Below are positions 37,243-46,402 of a DNA stretch of 64,000 nt, in pieces. The notes below the pieces were generated by a model. It searched no databases and was not told the origin of the DNA. It saw nothing but the letters and a program-made list of their open reading frames with translations. Position 1 is the first letter of the stretch. Each line of letters opens with the position of its first letter. The translations under genes were made by a program, and so were the position numbers. The DNA is from Sphingobacteriales bacterium. GTDB taxonomy: Bacteria > Bacteroidota > Bacteroidia > Sphingobacteriales > Sphingobacteriaceae. The stretch is taken from positions 87,979-151,978 of the forward strand of contig JANXOD010000044.1 of NCBI GenBank assembly GCA_025353765.1, read 5' to 3'.

Positions 37243-38241
37243 TTAATCAAACTCTAAAAACTGGTTTAATATAACTTGCACACCCTGACCTTTTTTATAG
37301 GAACCGGGATTAAGATTAATAGCCCGTATTTTTACTTTTGCCCTTTCCAATAGTAGTTCCTCATAAAACCCTTTAAAAAAAATATCTTTAACAATATATT
37401 TTTTACTGGTCCAGCTATTTTTAAACTCCACCCATTCCGGGTAAATCATCACATGTTTCTTTTTTGATCTGAGGCCAATATTACGAGCTTCATCAGCAGG
37501 CAAAACAAAAGCATTTCCTAATAAGCTTGCCGTGTACATGTGTAATGGATTAGCATAAATAGCACCGGGTTTGCCAGATTCGATCACTTTGCCGTCCTTC
37601 AAAATGATCATTTCATCGGCTAATGTCAATCCGTCAACAGGATCATGCGAAACTAGCATAATGGTAATTCCTAAATAATTAGATAAACGTTTTAAATCTG
37701 CACGAAGCTGATTCTTCAACACTGCATCCATTTGGCTGAATGGCTCATCCAGTAATAGAACTTCGGGTTCTGTAATAATTGCTCTTGCCAGAGCCACACG
37801 TTGCTGTTCTCCCCCACTCAACTCCACAATACGCTTATCTGCCAGTTTATCAATACCTAAGAATTCCATCATCTCCCAGGTTTTCTGCTTTTTCCCCTGT
37901 ACATCGTCATTAGAAAGCACACTCGCTATATTTTCAAATACCTTAGCATAGATGTTCAGATTGAAATCCTGGGTAACCATCTTCATCGAATCATTCCCTG
38001 GTATCAGTTTTTCATGCGGACCGTCAAGATGTGCACCTTTAAAAAGAATCTCTCCTGTATTAGGAGCCAGTAATCCGAAGATCAATTTTAACAAGGTACT
38101 TTTTCCGCTTCCGCTTTCGCCTACAATAGCTACAAAATCACCTTTCTTGATAGATAAGTTTACATTGCTGACTCCGGAATTATTCTCAATAGAATAATGT
38201 TTACTCACATTAGAGAGCGTAATGAAAGCAGTTTTATCCAT
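37243..38241 (-). CDS. ABC transporter ATP-binding protein (orphan)
   Basis: Walker A is GESGSGKST (41-49), the signature is LSGGEQQRVALARA (about 141) and Walker B is LLLDEP (about 165), then SHD. The C-terminal 100 residues resemble the regulatory extension of PotA/CysA-type importers. I start it at the ATG at 38241 (MDKTAFITLS); a frame from 38256 adds five residues. No permease or binding protein gene is adjacent, so its partner must be elsewhere and its substrate is unknown. Confidence 0.88.
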   Translation of the reverse strand: MDKTAFITLSNVSKHYSIENNSGVSNVNLSIKKGDFVAIVGESGSGKSTLLKLIFGLLAPNTGEILFKGAHLDGPHEKLIPGNDSMKMVTQDFNLNIYAKVFENIASVLSNDDVQGKKQKTWEMMEFLGIDKLADKRIVELSGGEQQRVALARAIITEPEVLLLDEPFSQMDAVLKNQLRADLKRLSNYLGITIMLVSHDPVDGLTLADEMIILKDGKVIESGKPGAIYANPLHMYTASLLGNAFVLPADEARNIGLRSKKKHVMIYPEWVEFKNSWTSKKYIVKDIFFKGFYEELLLERAKVKIRAINLNPGSYKKGQGVQVILNQFLEFD

Positions 38242-38305
38242 CACCAAATATAACAAAAAGGGAATCCGTAGATTCCTTTAAATTCTAAATCATAATACCC
38301 AATAG

Positions 38306-39118
38306 TTAAAACCCAAGCATCAAACCGAAAGAAAGATTTTTAAGCTCTTTAGGTCCTTGTCCTTGGGCGAACACATCATTGAAGTAATACTTAGCATAAA
38401 TACCTACATCGCCATAACCTAATCTGGCGAAGGCACCGTAACGGAAAGGTTCTAAATTATAATCATCTTCAAACTTGTCTTTGCCCCGTTCTTTGCTTAT
38501 TTGTTTTACTTTCCCATTTAACAGAAAGCCAACTTCCGGACCGAAAACAAAATCTATTTTATTACCTTTTTTGTCATCATTACTACGTAGTTCAAAAGAT
38601 AATGGCAACCTCAGGTAACGGCTTGAGAAACGATTTTTCTCAAAGTTTATCGGCTCTGTAACGTAAGTTAATGTTGGTTGATTCTTTTGAAAAGTAATAT
38701 TTTGTTTTAACCGGATGTGATTCCAGTCTAAACCGGCAGCCAGATATACCTTAAAGTTGCTATTGAAACGATATCCCATCTGGAAAAATTCAAAACCAAA
38801 ATTGCTACTTTTCCATGTATAGTGCTCCAGGTATGAATTATCTGGCGATAAAGTATAACTGCCATGATCTGTATAAGTACTTAATCCTAAATCAATACGA
38901 GCAAGAGTTAAGCCTATTGAAAATTTAGAAGATGGCTTTATAGTTTTACTGCTATCTTTTTTCCCAACGTTGAAACTAAAAGTTGCTTTTTTCTTACCAT
39001 TTTGAGCTTTGGTACTATCCACTGTAACTATGAGTACAGTATCTTTTTTAGTGGTTACCTGTGCATAACTTCCTGCTATATAAGCACAAAGTATGGAGCT
39101 TAATATTAATCGTTTCAT
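38306..39118 (-). CDS. Secreted beta-barrel protein (outer-membrane-protein-like)
   Basis: An N-terminal signal peptide (MKRLILSSILCAYIAGSYA, cut before QV) is followed by alternating hydrophobic and polar beta strands. The C-terminus SFGLMLGF ends in Phe, typical of outer-membrane barrels of the porT/OmpW size class. The protein has 270 residues. It follows the ECF sigma and anti-sigma-like genes by 4 nt on the same strand, so it may be the stress-related target or sensor of that system. Specific function unknown. Confidence 0.75.
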   Translation of the reverse strand: MKRLILSSILCAYIAGSYAQVTTKKDTVLIVTVDSTKAQNGKKKATFSFNVGKKDSSKTIKPSSKFSIGLTLARIDLGLSTYTDHGSYTLSPDNSYLEHYTWKSSNFGFEFFQMGYRFNSNFKVYLAAGLDWNHIRLKQNITFQKNQPTLTYVTEPINFEKNRFSSRYLRLPLSFELRSNDDKKGNKIDFVFGPEVGFLLNGKVKQISKERGKDKFEDDYNLEPFRYGAFARLGYGDVGIYAKYYFNDVFAQGQGPKELKNLSFGLMLGF

Positions 39119-39122
39119 ATTT

Positions 39123-39860
39123 CTAATTATTTTTCCCTTTAAATTTTACTATCCCTAAATTAATTCCCGATACTTCCGAGCCATCATCATCATCTTTAAA
39201 CTCAATGATCTTGTCTTCCCGTTTGTCTACTTGAGCTATTACAAAATTCACCAGGCTGCCAATGCTTCTTATTCTTTTGCGAGGGGTTTCTTGCTTAGTT
39301 TCTATTTTAGGATCTTTGTTATCAATGTTTGCAAGCAGCATTGGTTTTATTTTATCGCTTAAATTAACATCTGTTTTAGTTTGTGCAAGTACTTCTGTAT
39401 CCTGTTTAACAAGTGCTATTACACTATTTCTCTTAATTAATTTCCTATCAAGATTCATTGCATTTTGATGATAAAATACAATTCGCTTTTTCTGTATTTC
39501 AACTGATTTAACCGGGATTAATCCATTTTCTTTGGAAACAGGATTTTCACTTGCATTGGATGATGTCTCATTTGCAGATTTAAGTATCGTTTCATCTGGT
39601 TTAACAACAGCCATTTGATCGTCTGCTGTTCCATGAAGTTTAATCACTTCAACCGGCCTGTAAAACCATAAACCTGCACTAATTATGATCACAATACTTG
39701 CTGCAGCCATCCAAAATAAAGGATAAGCTTTTTTCTTCGCCCTTTTACCATCCAGTTGATTTGCTATTGCATTCCACACATCACTGTTTGGTTCTGTTTC
39801 GAATGTGTCAAAACGTTTTTTAAATAATTGATCTAAATCTTTATCCAACATGGCTTTCAT
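39123..39860 (-). CDS. Putative membrane-anchored anti-sigma factor
   Basis: The 245-residue protein has a cytoplasmic N-terminus of about 50 residues (LDQLFKKRFDTFETEPNSDVW). One transmembrane helix follows (PLFWMAAASIVIIISAGLWF, 47-66), then a polar outer part without recognised domains. That layout, with an overlap of 20 nt with the ECF sigma gene upstream on the same strand, suggests a single-pass anti-sigma factor. An alternative start is 39851 (MLDKDLDQ). The sequence has no clear anti-sigma signature. Confidence 0.62.
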   Translation of the reverse strand: MKAMLDKDLDQLFKKRFDTFETEPNSDVWNAIANQLDGKRAKKKAYPLFWMAAASIVIIISAGLWFYRPVEVIKLHGTADDQMAVVKPDETILKSANETSSNASENPVSKENGLIPVKSVEIQKKRIVFYHQNAMNLDRKLIKRNSVIALVKQDTEVLAQTKTDVNLSDKIKPMLLANIDNKDPKIETKQETPRKRIRSIGSLVNFVIAQVDKREDKIIEFKDDDDGSEVSGINLGIVKFKGKNN

Positions 39861-40410
39861 AATTTGATCCCTCCATTTTAATTATTTTCTCTTTTAAAAT
39901 TGCCCGTGCCCGGGATAACTGCGATTTTGAAGCACCTTCGGTAATTCCTAAAGCTGCTCCAATCTCTTTATGTGAATACCCTTCAATTACATACATATTA
40001 AATACTACACGATACCCGTTTGATAACTCCTGTATTAGGTTCAATAAATCTTTAGTTTCCAGCCCGCTCATATCAAAAGTGGTTTGCGGCTGATCGTACA
40101 CTTCTTCAATATCTACAACATTAAGTGTTCTCAAATTTTTACGATAAGTCTCAATAGCGGTATTCACCATAATTCGTCTTATCCATCCTTCAAAAGAACC
40201 ATCACTGCGAAAATCTGACAATTTCTGAAAAACCTTTATAAAACCCATCTGTAATACATCTTCCGCTTCCTGCCTATCTTTAGCGTAACGCATACAAACG
40301 CCCATCATTCTGGATGATAATGTACTATAGAGCATTTCCTGTGCTTTACGTTCACCGCGTTTACATCCTTCCAGTAAACTATCAATTGTAAAAGTATGCT
40401 CCAAATTCAT
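39841..40410 (-). CDS. ECF-type RNA polymerase sigma factor
   Basis: The 189-residue protein has sigma region 2 (YAKDRQEAEDVLQMGFIKVFQKL) and a region 4 helix-turn-helix (YVIEGYSHKEIGAALGITEGASKSQLSRA), as in extracytoplasmic-function sigma factors. It should direct transcription of an envelope or stress regulon when its anti-sigma partner is inactivated. It is the first gene of a leftward three-gene unit with an anti-sigma-like gene and an outer-membrane barrel gene. Confidence 0.93.
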   Translation of the reverse strand: MNLEHTFTIDSLLEGCKRGERKAQEMLYSTLSSRMMGVCMRYAKDRQEAEDVLQMGFIKVFQKLSDFRSDGSFEGWIRRIMVNTAIETYRKNLRTLNVVDIEEVYDQPQTTFDMSGLETKDLLNLIQELSNGYRVVFNMYVIEGYSHKEIGAALGITEGASKSQLSRARAILKEKIIKMEGSNYESHVG

Positions 40411-40576
40411 TGTCTTTTAGTTAAGATGAAGATAAGCAAGGTTTGGTTGCATGGGATGAAAAAAATTAAAGCTGCAATTATGTAAATATCTTCTGAGAGA
40501 GTATAAAAGAGAAATTAAAATCATTTAAATGAGTAAGAATCATGTTTTGATAACGAAGCGTTTATTATTCTAAATC

Positions 40577-40600
40577 AAAAAAATCCCCTGTATTTGGGGA
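40577..40600 (-). terminator. Putative terminator after the secreted protein gene
   Basis: On the minus strand, TCCCC and GGGGA (bases 40596-40600 and 40584-40588) form a 5-bp stem. Seven T follow (bases 40577-40583). It lies 60 nt past the minus-strand stop at 40663 and before the sigma factor gene. Confidence 0.55.
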
Positions 40601-40662
40601 GTTAAATATTCCGGATCACCTGCTTATGTCAGCTTTTTATTGGGATTTGCTTTTAAGTAATA

Positions 40663-41277
40663 TTATAAATCTTTAAAATGCTTATCCACAAGAGCCTTTA
40701 CTTCCTTTTGCATTTCTTTTTTATTTTTAGCTTCTTTTAAAACCAAAGTTCCTTCATTTAAAAATACTTTTACCGAAGTATATATTTGAGTGGTTCCTCC
40801 ATCTAACTGATAAAACCACTTATCCCTTTTTTTAATTAAAGTTGTTTTCTGACTCATGGCCACTCCGTCGGTACTTTTAGAACTAACCGTAACATCAGCT
40901 TTATTGCCTTTTATAGTAATTTTTCCAGACTCAGCTGCTTTTTTATAATCCGGCGGGTTAGCCAGGCCATCTAAAATAAATTCTCCGTAAGATAATCCAT
41001 CATTAAAATCATCCATTCCGTATTTAGCCCGACCTTGTTGCAAAAAGGTTTTTATAGAAGAACTTAATTGCAACAGCGCAATAGTAGATTCTAATTCCTG
41101 TTTATCTTTAGGAGTAGTGGCCGAATAAAAAGTCTTAAATTGATTATAATCCTTTTTCTGGATGGCCTTTGCAGATTTTTGCAACAGTTCTTTTGGCGTA
41201 TTTGCACCAGGTTGAGCCTGCAAGCCGGAAAAACTCATAACCGTTAATATGAATATAAAACTCTTCTTTAAAATCAT
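40663..41277 (-). CDS. Secreted protein of unknown function
   Basis: The 204-residue protein has a signal peptide (MILKKSFIFILTVMSFSGLQA) followed by a mixed alpha/beta domain. Features are KGNKADVTVSSKS and KRDKWFYQLDGGT, in a style of NTF2-like or DUF4878 secreted proteins; I cannot assign it firmly. It is a single-gene unit with its own terminator. No lipobox is present, so it is probably periplasmic. Confidence 0.7.
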   Translation of the reverse strand: MILKKSFIFILTVMSFSGLQAQPGANTPKELLQKSAKAIQKKDYNQFKTFYSATTPKDKQELESTIALLQLSSSIKTFLQQGRAKYGMDDFNDGLSYGEFILDGLANPPDYKKAAESGKITIKGNKADVTVSSKSTDGVAMSQKTTLIKKRDKWFYQLDGGTTQIYTSVKVFLNEGTLVLKEAKNKKEMQKEVKALVDKHFKDL

Positions 41278-41403
41278 AACCCTTTAATTACCAGATTCAA
41301 TTATCATCCCAAACTTGATCATTTTTACGAATAATACCTAATGAATTTTTTAGTACACTTCAAACGTTCTCTAAAAATTCAATTAAAATTGTACCTTAAT
41401 GCC

Positions 41404-41766
41404 ATGCAACTAATATCTAAAATACTGATCGGCTTCGTAGCTATTGAGCATATTTATATCCTTTGGCTTGAAATGTTTGCCTGGACCACGGCCGGGAAAC
41501 GGACTTTTAAATCTATCCCCGCAGATATGTTTGAGAAGACGAAAACTTTAGCAGCTAACCAAGGTTTATACAATGGCTTTTTATCTGCCGGATTAATTTG
41601 GTCTTTACTCATTACGAATGTTAACTGGGCTCATCATGTAGCTATATTCTTTTTAAGTTGCGTACTAGTTGCAGGAATTTATGGTGCAGCCACGGCACAA
41701 CGCTCTATTTTGTTTGTACAGGCTTTGCCCGCAGCGATAGCCCTTGCTTTCTTGTTTATTTTATAA
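41404..41766 (+). CDS. DUF1304 family membrane protein
   Basis: The 120-residue protein has four hydrophobic segments and the family start (LIGFVAIEHIYILWLEMFAW). A frame from 41341 would add 21 residues that are not like the family; ATG 41404 gives the expected length. The function of this family is unknown. It is alone, 90 nt before cbpA. Confidence 0.85.
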   Translation: MQLISKILIGFVAIEHIYILWLEMFAWTTAGKRTFKSIPADMFEKTKTLAANQGLYNGFLSAGLIWSLLITNVNWAHHVAIFFLSCVLVAGIYGAATAQRSILFVQALPAAIALAFLFIL

Positions 41767-41856
41767 AAACCGAACTCAAAGTAATATGTGATATATTATT
41801 TTCTTAAACAATATATCTAGTTTTTCCATTTTCATTTAAAAGTATATACACTCAAC

Positions 41857-42753
41857 ATGGCTTTTATAGATTACTATAAGGTTTTAGGCATTGATAAAAA
41901 TGCAACAGAAAAGGATGTTAAAAATGCTTATCGCAAATTAGCCCGTAAATTACATCCGGATGTAAATCCTAATGATAAAGATGCACAGCGGAAATTTCAA
42001 GAGATTAATGAAGCTAATGAAGTTTTAAGCGATCCGGAAAAGCGAAAAAAATATGACCAATATGGCAAGGATTGGAAACATGCTGATCAATTTGAAAATG
42101 CCCGTCAATCTCAACAATCATCCTATGGAAATTCGGGCGGCGGACAACCCTTTTCGGGCGGCGGATTTGGAGATCATGATTTTTCCGATTTTTTTTCATC
42201 CATGTTTGGCGGAGCCTCTCAAAGTTCGGGCAGAAGCCGGACTAAATACAGAGGGCAGGATTTAAATGCAGAGTTAAATCTGGATTTAAAAGATGCTTAT
42301 ATCACACATCAGCAAACCTTAACGGTAAACGCCAAGAATATACGCATCAACATTCCGGCAGGAATTGAAAACGGACAAACTATTAAAATAACCGGTCATG
42401 GCAGTCGGGGAGTTAACGGCGGACCAAACGGAGATCTCTATATTAAATTCTCCATAGCTAATGATCCTAAATTTAAACGTGCCGGAAATGATTTGTATTC
42501 CACGATAGATTTAGATCTGTATACCGCTATTTTAGGTGGTGAACTTATGATTGATACTTTAAGCGGGAAAGTAAAAGTGCCTGTAAAGCCCGAAACACAA
42601 AATGGAACAAAGGTTAAATTAAAGGGCAAGGGATTTCCCCTTTATAAAAAAGAGGGACAATTTGGAGACTTGTTTATTACCTATTCCATCAAGATTCCAA
42701 CCAATCTCACCGAAAGACAAAAAGAGTTGTTTATTGAATTATCTAAATATTAA
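41857..42753 (+). CDS. cbpA: J-domain co-chaperone CbpA
   Basis: An N-terminal J domain with HPD at residues 33-35 is followed by a Gly/Ser-rich linker (about 75-125). A C-terminal peptide-binding DnaJ_C domain follows, without a zinc-finger cysteine region. That matches CbpA-type (type II) J proteins of about 300 residues. It should stimulate DnaK ATPase and deliver clients. The 12-nt gap to cbpM confirms the chaperone-modulator pair. Confidence 0.95.
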   Translation: MAFIDYYKVLGIDKNATEKDVKNAYRKLARKLHPDVNPNDKDAQRKFQEINEANEVLSDPEKRKKYDQYGKDWKHADQFENARQSQQSSYGNSGGGQPFSGGGFGDHDFSDFFSSMFGGASQSSGRSRTKYRGQDLNAELNLDLKDAYITHQQTLTVNAKNIRINIPAGIENGQTIKITGHGSRGVNGGPNGDLYIKFSIANDPKFKRAGNDLYSTIDLDLYTAILGGELMIDTLSGKVKVPVKPETQNGTKVKLKGKGFPLYKKEGQFGDLFITYSIKIPTNLTERQKELFIELSKY

Positions 42754-42765
42754 TTCAAAATTGTT

Positions 42766-43065
42766 ATGTCCACAGAACATTTAATACCAGCCGATAAATT
42801 TTGCATCTATCATAACATAGAGTTTTCATTTATCCGCAATTTGCAGGAATTGGGACTACTTGAAATAACTATCATTGCAGGCATAAACTATATTCCGGAA
42901 GATCAGCTCGAAAAGTTAGAGCGCATGTTGCGTTTGCATGACGACCTGGAAATAAATTTGGAAGGGATTGATACCATTACCCACTTGCTGGGACGAATAA
43001 ACAAGATGCAGGCAGAGATTAATGCATTGAAAAATAAACTTCGCTTGTACGAGGATAGCGAATAA
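42766..43065 (+). CDS. cbpM: Chaperone modulator CbpM
   Basis: The 99-residue protein begins STEHLIPADKFCIYHNIEF and contains the MerR-like INYIPEDQLEKLERMLRLHDDLEINLEGI region, the signature of CbpM. Known members bind the CbpA J domain and inhibit it. It directly follows cbpA in the same operon. The end is followed by a region with an inverted repeat (AGCGAATA/TATTCGCT) and then a strong minus-strand terminator. Confidence 0.93.
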   Translation: MSTEHLIPADKFCIYHNIEFSFIRNLQELGLLEITIIAGINYIPEDQLEKLERMLRLHDDLEINLEGIDTITHLLGRINKMQAEINALKNKLRLYEDSE

Positions 43066-43192
43066 GGAGCAATTTATTTAGAGTAATCTGTATTCGCTAA
43101 ATTATTTATGAAGCTCCAACAACGGGATAAATCTCAGTAGAGAAAACCAGATATCAATTATAGATTTTACAACAATTTATCTAAGATGCTTT

Positions 43193-43230
43193 CACAAAAA
43201 AGCCTTTCGGATGATTATCCGAAAGGCTTT
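43193..43230 (-). terminator. Rho-independent terminator after the FKBP gene
   Basis: A perfect 14-bp stem (43199-43212 with 43217-43230) has the loop GATT. On the minus strand it is followed by TTTTG. It terminates the FKBP-type isomerase gene 18 nt after its stop. Confidence 0.9.
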
Positions 43231-43247
43231 AACTATTATTGAAATTA

Positions 43248-44237
43248 TTATTTCTTAACTTTAGGAGCTGGAGTTACAGGTTTTGCCTGAGGAGCCGGAG
43301 CTACAACCGGGGGAGCTACAGAACCAGGTTTCTTTGGTATAACATTTACTATTTCAACTTCAAATATTAATGGCGTAAATGGAGGTATTCCTTGGTTTCC
43401 CTGCTCGCCATAAGCCAATTTAGATGGAAGTATTAATGTAGCTTTTGTTCCTTTTGGAAACAACATTAATCCTTCATCAAATCCGGGGATAGAACCAGCA
43501 ACTCCAACAGGAATTTTTAATGGCGCATAAGGCCGTTGCGGATTAAATGTGCCTGCTTTTTTAGCTACTTCGGGGTAACTGGTATCAAATACTTTTCCAC
43601 TTAAAAAGCTACCAGTATAATTTACCTGAACAGTATCACCAGCGGCAGCTTTTATTCCACTACCTTCTTTGGTAACTACATAGTTTAAACCCGATGCTGT
43701 TACAACAGGTTTTAAACCTTTAGATGTGATATATTTATTAAACTTTGAAGCTTCGCTATTTTTAGATTTATCAGCTTCTACTTTTAAATAAGCTTTAACC
43801 TGGCCATTAAATAAGCTGTCATTTAGCTTTCCTTTCGGAATAACTTTATCAATTTTAATGGTGTATACCAGGTATTTACCTTTTGTATTTGCTGGTTTTG
43901 GCCTACCCATTTTAGCTACCATAGAATCGATATTGATTTTAAAAGTTGCGCTATCTCCTTCACTTAACATACCTAAAGCAGCATAAAGATCTCCTTTAAA
44001 GGCCGATTTTTGTTTTTGCAACATCGCCGGACGGTCAGCATCATACGAGTTGCTTAATGTAGAATCTTCTTCTGTTTTTTCGATGAAGTTTAGAGCCACA
44101 AAATCACCATCTTTAATGGTCTCTCCACTTTTATCTATGTGGATTTTGTACATCATATCTCCTTCACCTTTTTTAAATTGTTTACAGCTGGCTAATCCAA
44201 GTACTGTAAGACCTAAAATGATACTGATTTTTTTCAT
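43248..44237 (-). CDS. FKBP-type peptidyl-prolyl isomerase lipoprotein
   Basis: A lipobox LASC places the lipidated Cys at residue 18. A degenerate FKBP-like region (about 40-130) is followed by a C-terminal FKBP domain (about 195-305) with VNYTGSFLSGKVFDTS, PGFDEGLMLFPKG and PPFTPLIFEVE. The tail is rich in Pro and Ala. The length is 329 residues. It would catalyse proline isomerisation on the periplasmic side of the envelope; the N-terminal half may be a chaperone domain. Confidence 0.93.
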   Translation of the reverse strand: MKKISIILGLTVLGLASCKQFKKGEGDMMYKIHIDKSGETIKDGDFVALNFIEKTEEDSTLSNSYDADRPAMLQKQKSAFKGDLYAALGMLSEGDSATFKINIDSMVAKMGRPKPANTKGKYLVYTIKIDKVIPKGKLNDSLFNGQVKAYLKVEADKSKNSEASKFNKYITSKGLKPVVTASGLNYVVTKEGSGIKAAAGDTVQVNYTGSFLSGKVFDTSYPEVAKKAGTFNPQRPYAPLKIPVGVAGSIPGFDEGLMLFPKGTKATLILPSKLAYGEQGNQGIPPFTPLIFEVEIVNVIPKKPGSVAPPVVAPAPQAKPVTPAPKVKK

Positions 44238-44266
44238 CTGATTGTATTCTTTATGTGATTTCTATG

Positions 44267-45277
44267 TTATTGAATTAATAGTGTTTTATACTCTGGTAAA
44301 ATTGCTTTGAATTGAGAAACCACAGTTTCCAGCTTTTCTTCAGAAAAGCCTCCCGCAGCATTACGATGACCTCCACCGTTAAAATATTTTTTACATATTT
44401 CATTAGCCGGAAAATCTCCCGTAGAACGTAAAGATAGTTTTACTTTGTCTGGGCGCTCGATAATTAAAGCAGCTAAACGTATGCCATTAATAGATAAAGC
44501 ATAGTTCACAACTCCTTCGGTATCGCCGGTTGTGGTTTGATATTGTTTTAACTCTTCTTTGGTAACCGTTATTAGGGCAGCATTATACTCTGTAAAGATT
44601 TCCATTTTATTGAGCAAACAATGACCAAGAAAGCGTAAGCGACTTTCTGAAAAATTATCGTACACCAATTGATGTATTCGCGAATTTTCAGCCCCTAAAT
44701 TAATTAGATCGGCTACTATATGGTGTACTTCTGCTGTAGTGGTAGGAAAACGAAATGAACCTGAATCGGTCATAATTCCTGTATACAAGCAGGTAGCTAC
44801 ATCTTTATTAATCAGTTCACACTCACCCATAATATTGACGATAAAATCGTACACCAACTGTGCTGTTGCGCAGGCATTGATGGTCCAATGACGATAATCA
44901 TCAAAACCTTCGGGTTCTAAATGATGATCAATCATTACTTTTGGAGCTTTAGCCGCACGAACAAACTCGCCAAGTTCATTTATCCGTGATAACCAATTAA
45001 AATCCAGGCAAAAAATCAGATCGGCAGTAGCCACTAATTGTTGTGATTCTTCAGGTTTTTCAGTATAAATAATTACTTCGGGGTTATTAGGAAGCCATTG
45101 CAGAAAAGTAGGATAATCAGTTGGAGTAATTACACGTACCTGGTGGCCTTTCTGAATTAAATAATTATATAAACCTAAGGACGAACCCATTGCATCACCA
45201 TCAGGTTTATGATGAGTAGTAATTACAATGTGTTTAGGTTGAACTAATAATTCTTTTAGCGAGGCTAATTCTAACAT
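44267..45277 (-). CDS. nrnA: DHH-family phosphoesterase NrnA-like
   Basis: The DHH domain shows THHKPDGDAMGS (21-32) and MIDHHLEP (115-122), and the DHHA1 domain shows FNGGGHRNAAGG near the C-terminus. The 336-residue length matches bifunctional oligoribonuclease/PAP phosphatase NrnA. It degrades nano-RNA or 3'-phosphoadenosine phosphate. It lies 29 nt upstream of the FKBP gene on the same strand. Confidence 0.93.
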   Translation of the reverse strand: MLELASLKELLVQPKHIVITTHHKPDGDAMGSSLGLYNYLIQKGHQVRVITPTDYPTFLQWLPNNPEVIIYTEKPEESQQLVATADLIFCLDFNWLSRINELGEFVRAAKAPKVMIDHHLEPEGFDDYRHWTINACATAQLVYDFIVNIMGECELINKDVATCLYTGIMTDSGSFRFPTTTAEVHHIVADLINLGAENSRIHQLVYDNFSESRLRFLGHCLLNKMEIFTEYNAALITVTKEELKQYQTTTGDTEGVVNYALSINGIRLAALIIERPDKVKLSLRSTGDFPANEICKKYFNGGGHRNAAGGFSEEKLETVVSQFKAILPEYKTLLIQ

Positions 45278-45411
45278 CTATTTTAAATAGGATTGCAAAT
45301 CTATTAAAAATAATTACTATTTAGGAAACAGAATATTGAATTAGGTGGTGTTTAACAAAATTTAACACTCTCTTATAGGTATCTCCGCTATACTCTTTCA
45401 TTTTTAAAATG

Positions 45412-45419
45412 TAGGTTTG
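45412..45419 (+). promoter_or_regulatory. Probable -7 box for ndk
   Basis: TAGGTTTG matches TAnnTTTG 21 nt before the ndk start. The -33 element is weak. A transcript would begin near 45424 with a short leader. Confidence 0.45.
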
Positions 45420-45440
45420 CACTGATTTTGAAAAATTAAG

Positions 45441-45860
45441 ATGATAACAAACAGAACTTTTACAATGATTAAGCCCGATGGTGTAGCCAATGGCCATACC
45501 GGTGCTATTTTAGAGGATATTATTAAAGGTGGATTTAAAATTATAGCCTTAAAATACACTCGCCTAAGCAAAGAAATTGCCGGCCAGTTTTATGCGGTTC
45601 ACAGCGAACGTCCTTTTTATACTGATTTGGTTAATTTCATGTCATCCGGACCAATAGTTGCTGCTATCTTAGAAAAAGATAATGCAGTAGAAGATTTCCG
45701 TACGTTAATTGGTGCAACAGATCCTTCAAAAGCTGATGCTGGTACCATTCGTAATAAATACGCTAAATCGATTGATGCTAATGCAATACATGGTTCAGAT
45801 TCTGATGAAAATGCACAGATAGAAGGTAGTTTCTTCTTTACTGCATTTGAGCGTTTCTAA
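45441..45860 (+). CDS. ndk: Nucleoside diphosphate kinase
   Basis: The 139-residue protein starts with [13 protein letters not shown] and has the phospho-carrying His117 in [12 protein letters not shown]. It transfers phosphate between nucleoside di- and triphosphates and is cytoplasmic. Length is standard. It is followed by a hairpin terminator. Confidence 0.98.
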   Translation: MITNRTFTMIKPDGVANGHTGAILEDIIKGGFKIIALKYTRLSKEIAGQFYAVHSERPFYTDLVNFMSSGPIVAAILEKDNAVEDFRTLIGATDPSKADAGTIRNKYAKSIDANAIHGSDSDENAQIEGSFFFTAFERF

Positions 45861-45878
45861 AATAAGCTAAACCCCCTT

Positions 45879-45905
45879 CCCTTTCCTTCTGGAAAGGGTT
45901 TTTAT
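45879..45905 (+). terminator. Rho-independent terminator after ndk
   Basis: CCCTTTCC (45879-45886) pairs with GGAAAGGG (45891-45898) around TTCT, followed by TTTTTATTTT. It ends ndk before the small membrane protein gene. Confidence 0.85.
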
Positions 45906-45910
45906 TTTAA

Positions 45911-46108
45911 ATGAAGATCTTCCAAACCCGCTACATTATATTCTTTATCTGGATGATGATCATTCCGGCGGCTGTTTCCTATTTTGGTGGCTGGGATAAG
46001 GATATTAACCTTTTGTTTTTCGGAAGAGCGTTTGCCTTGGCATTTTTCACTACGGTTTTGTATTATATATTAGTGAAGCGATATAACGAAAAAAACTCTA
46101 AACCTTAA
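45911..46108 (+). CDS. Small two-helix membrane protein of unknown function
   Basis: The 65-residue protein has two hydrophobic segments (YIIFFIWMMIIPAAVSYF and FGRAFALAFFTTVLYYILV) with a polar WDKDIN turn and a basic tail, an ordinary hairpin membrane topology. I know no named family. It begins 6 nt after the ndk terminator. It ends against the DUF721 gene, whose stop is 1 nt away on the other strand. Confidence 0.7.
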   Translation: MKIFQTRYIIFFIWMMIIPAAVSYFGGWDKDINLLFFGRAFALAFFTTVLYYILVKRYNEKNSKP

Positions 46109-46399
46109 TTATAAGAAAATAATTTCATCAATTATTTTGCTTCCTGCACGTTCATTCATTTTATCAATGATATTGGTACGCATCATGAGCAACTCGTTTT
46201 TAATCACGGCAGATTCCATTCGAATAAATAACTTCCTGTCCCGGATAAAAATATCTTTCGTTCTATTAGCAATGGCTTTTCCCATCATTTCAGGCCAGGC
46301 AACCACCAAAGAAGTTTCATCAAACTTGCGCTTTAGTTTATAAACATTAAGCATTTGTTCTATGGCTTCTTTTAAAGATTTATCATTTGTGCGGCCCAT
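46109..46399 (-). CDS. DUF721 domain protein
   Basis: The 96-residue protein shows the DUF721 pattern of a short helical N-terminus, VVAWPEMMGKAIANRT in the middle and RKLFIRMESAVIKNELLMMR near the end. DUF721 genes often sit next to recF or dnaA; recF lies 90 nt upstream on the same strand. The molecular function is not settled, but it may act with DNA-replication proteins. The gap to recF carries a repeat element. Confidence 0.9.
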   Translation of the reverse strand: MGRTNDKSLKEAIEQMLNVYKLKRKFDETSLVVAWPEMMGKAIANRTKDIFIRDRKLFIRMESAVIKNELLMMRTNIIDKMNERAGSKIIDEIIFL

Positions 46400-46402
46400 G
46401 TC

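Noticed and set aside
43055..43098. Inverted repeat AGCGAATA/TATTCGCT after cbpM as terminator
   Set aside because: The stem is only 8 bp with a long loop and no T-run, so I did not call it a terminator.
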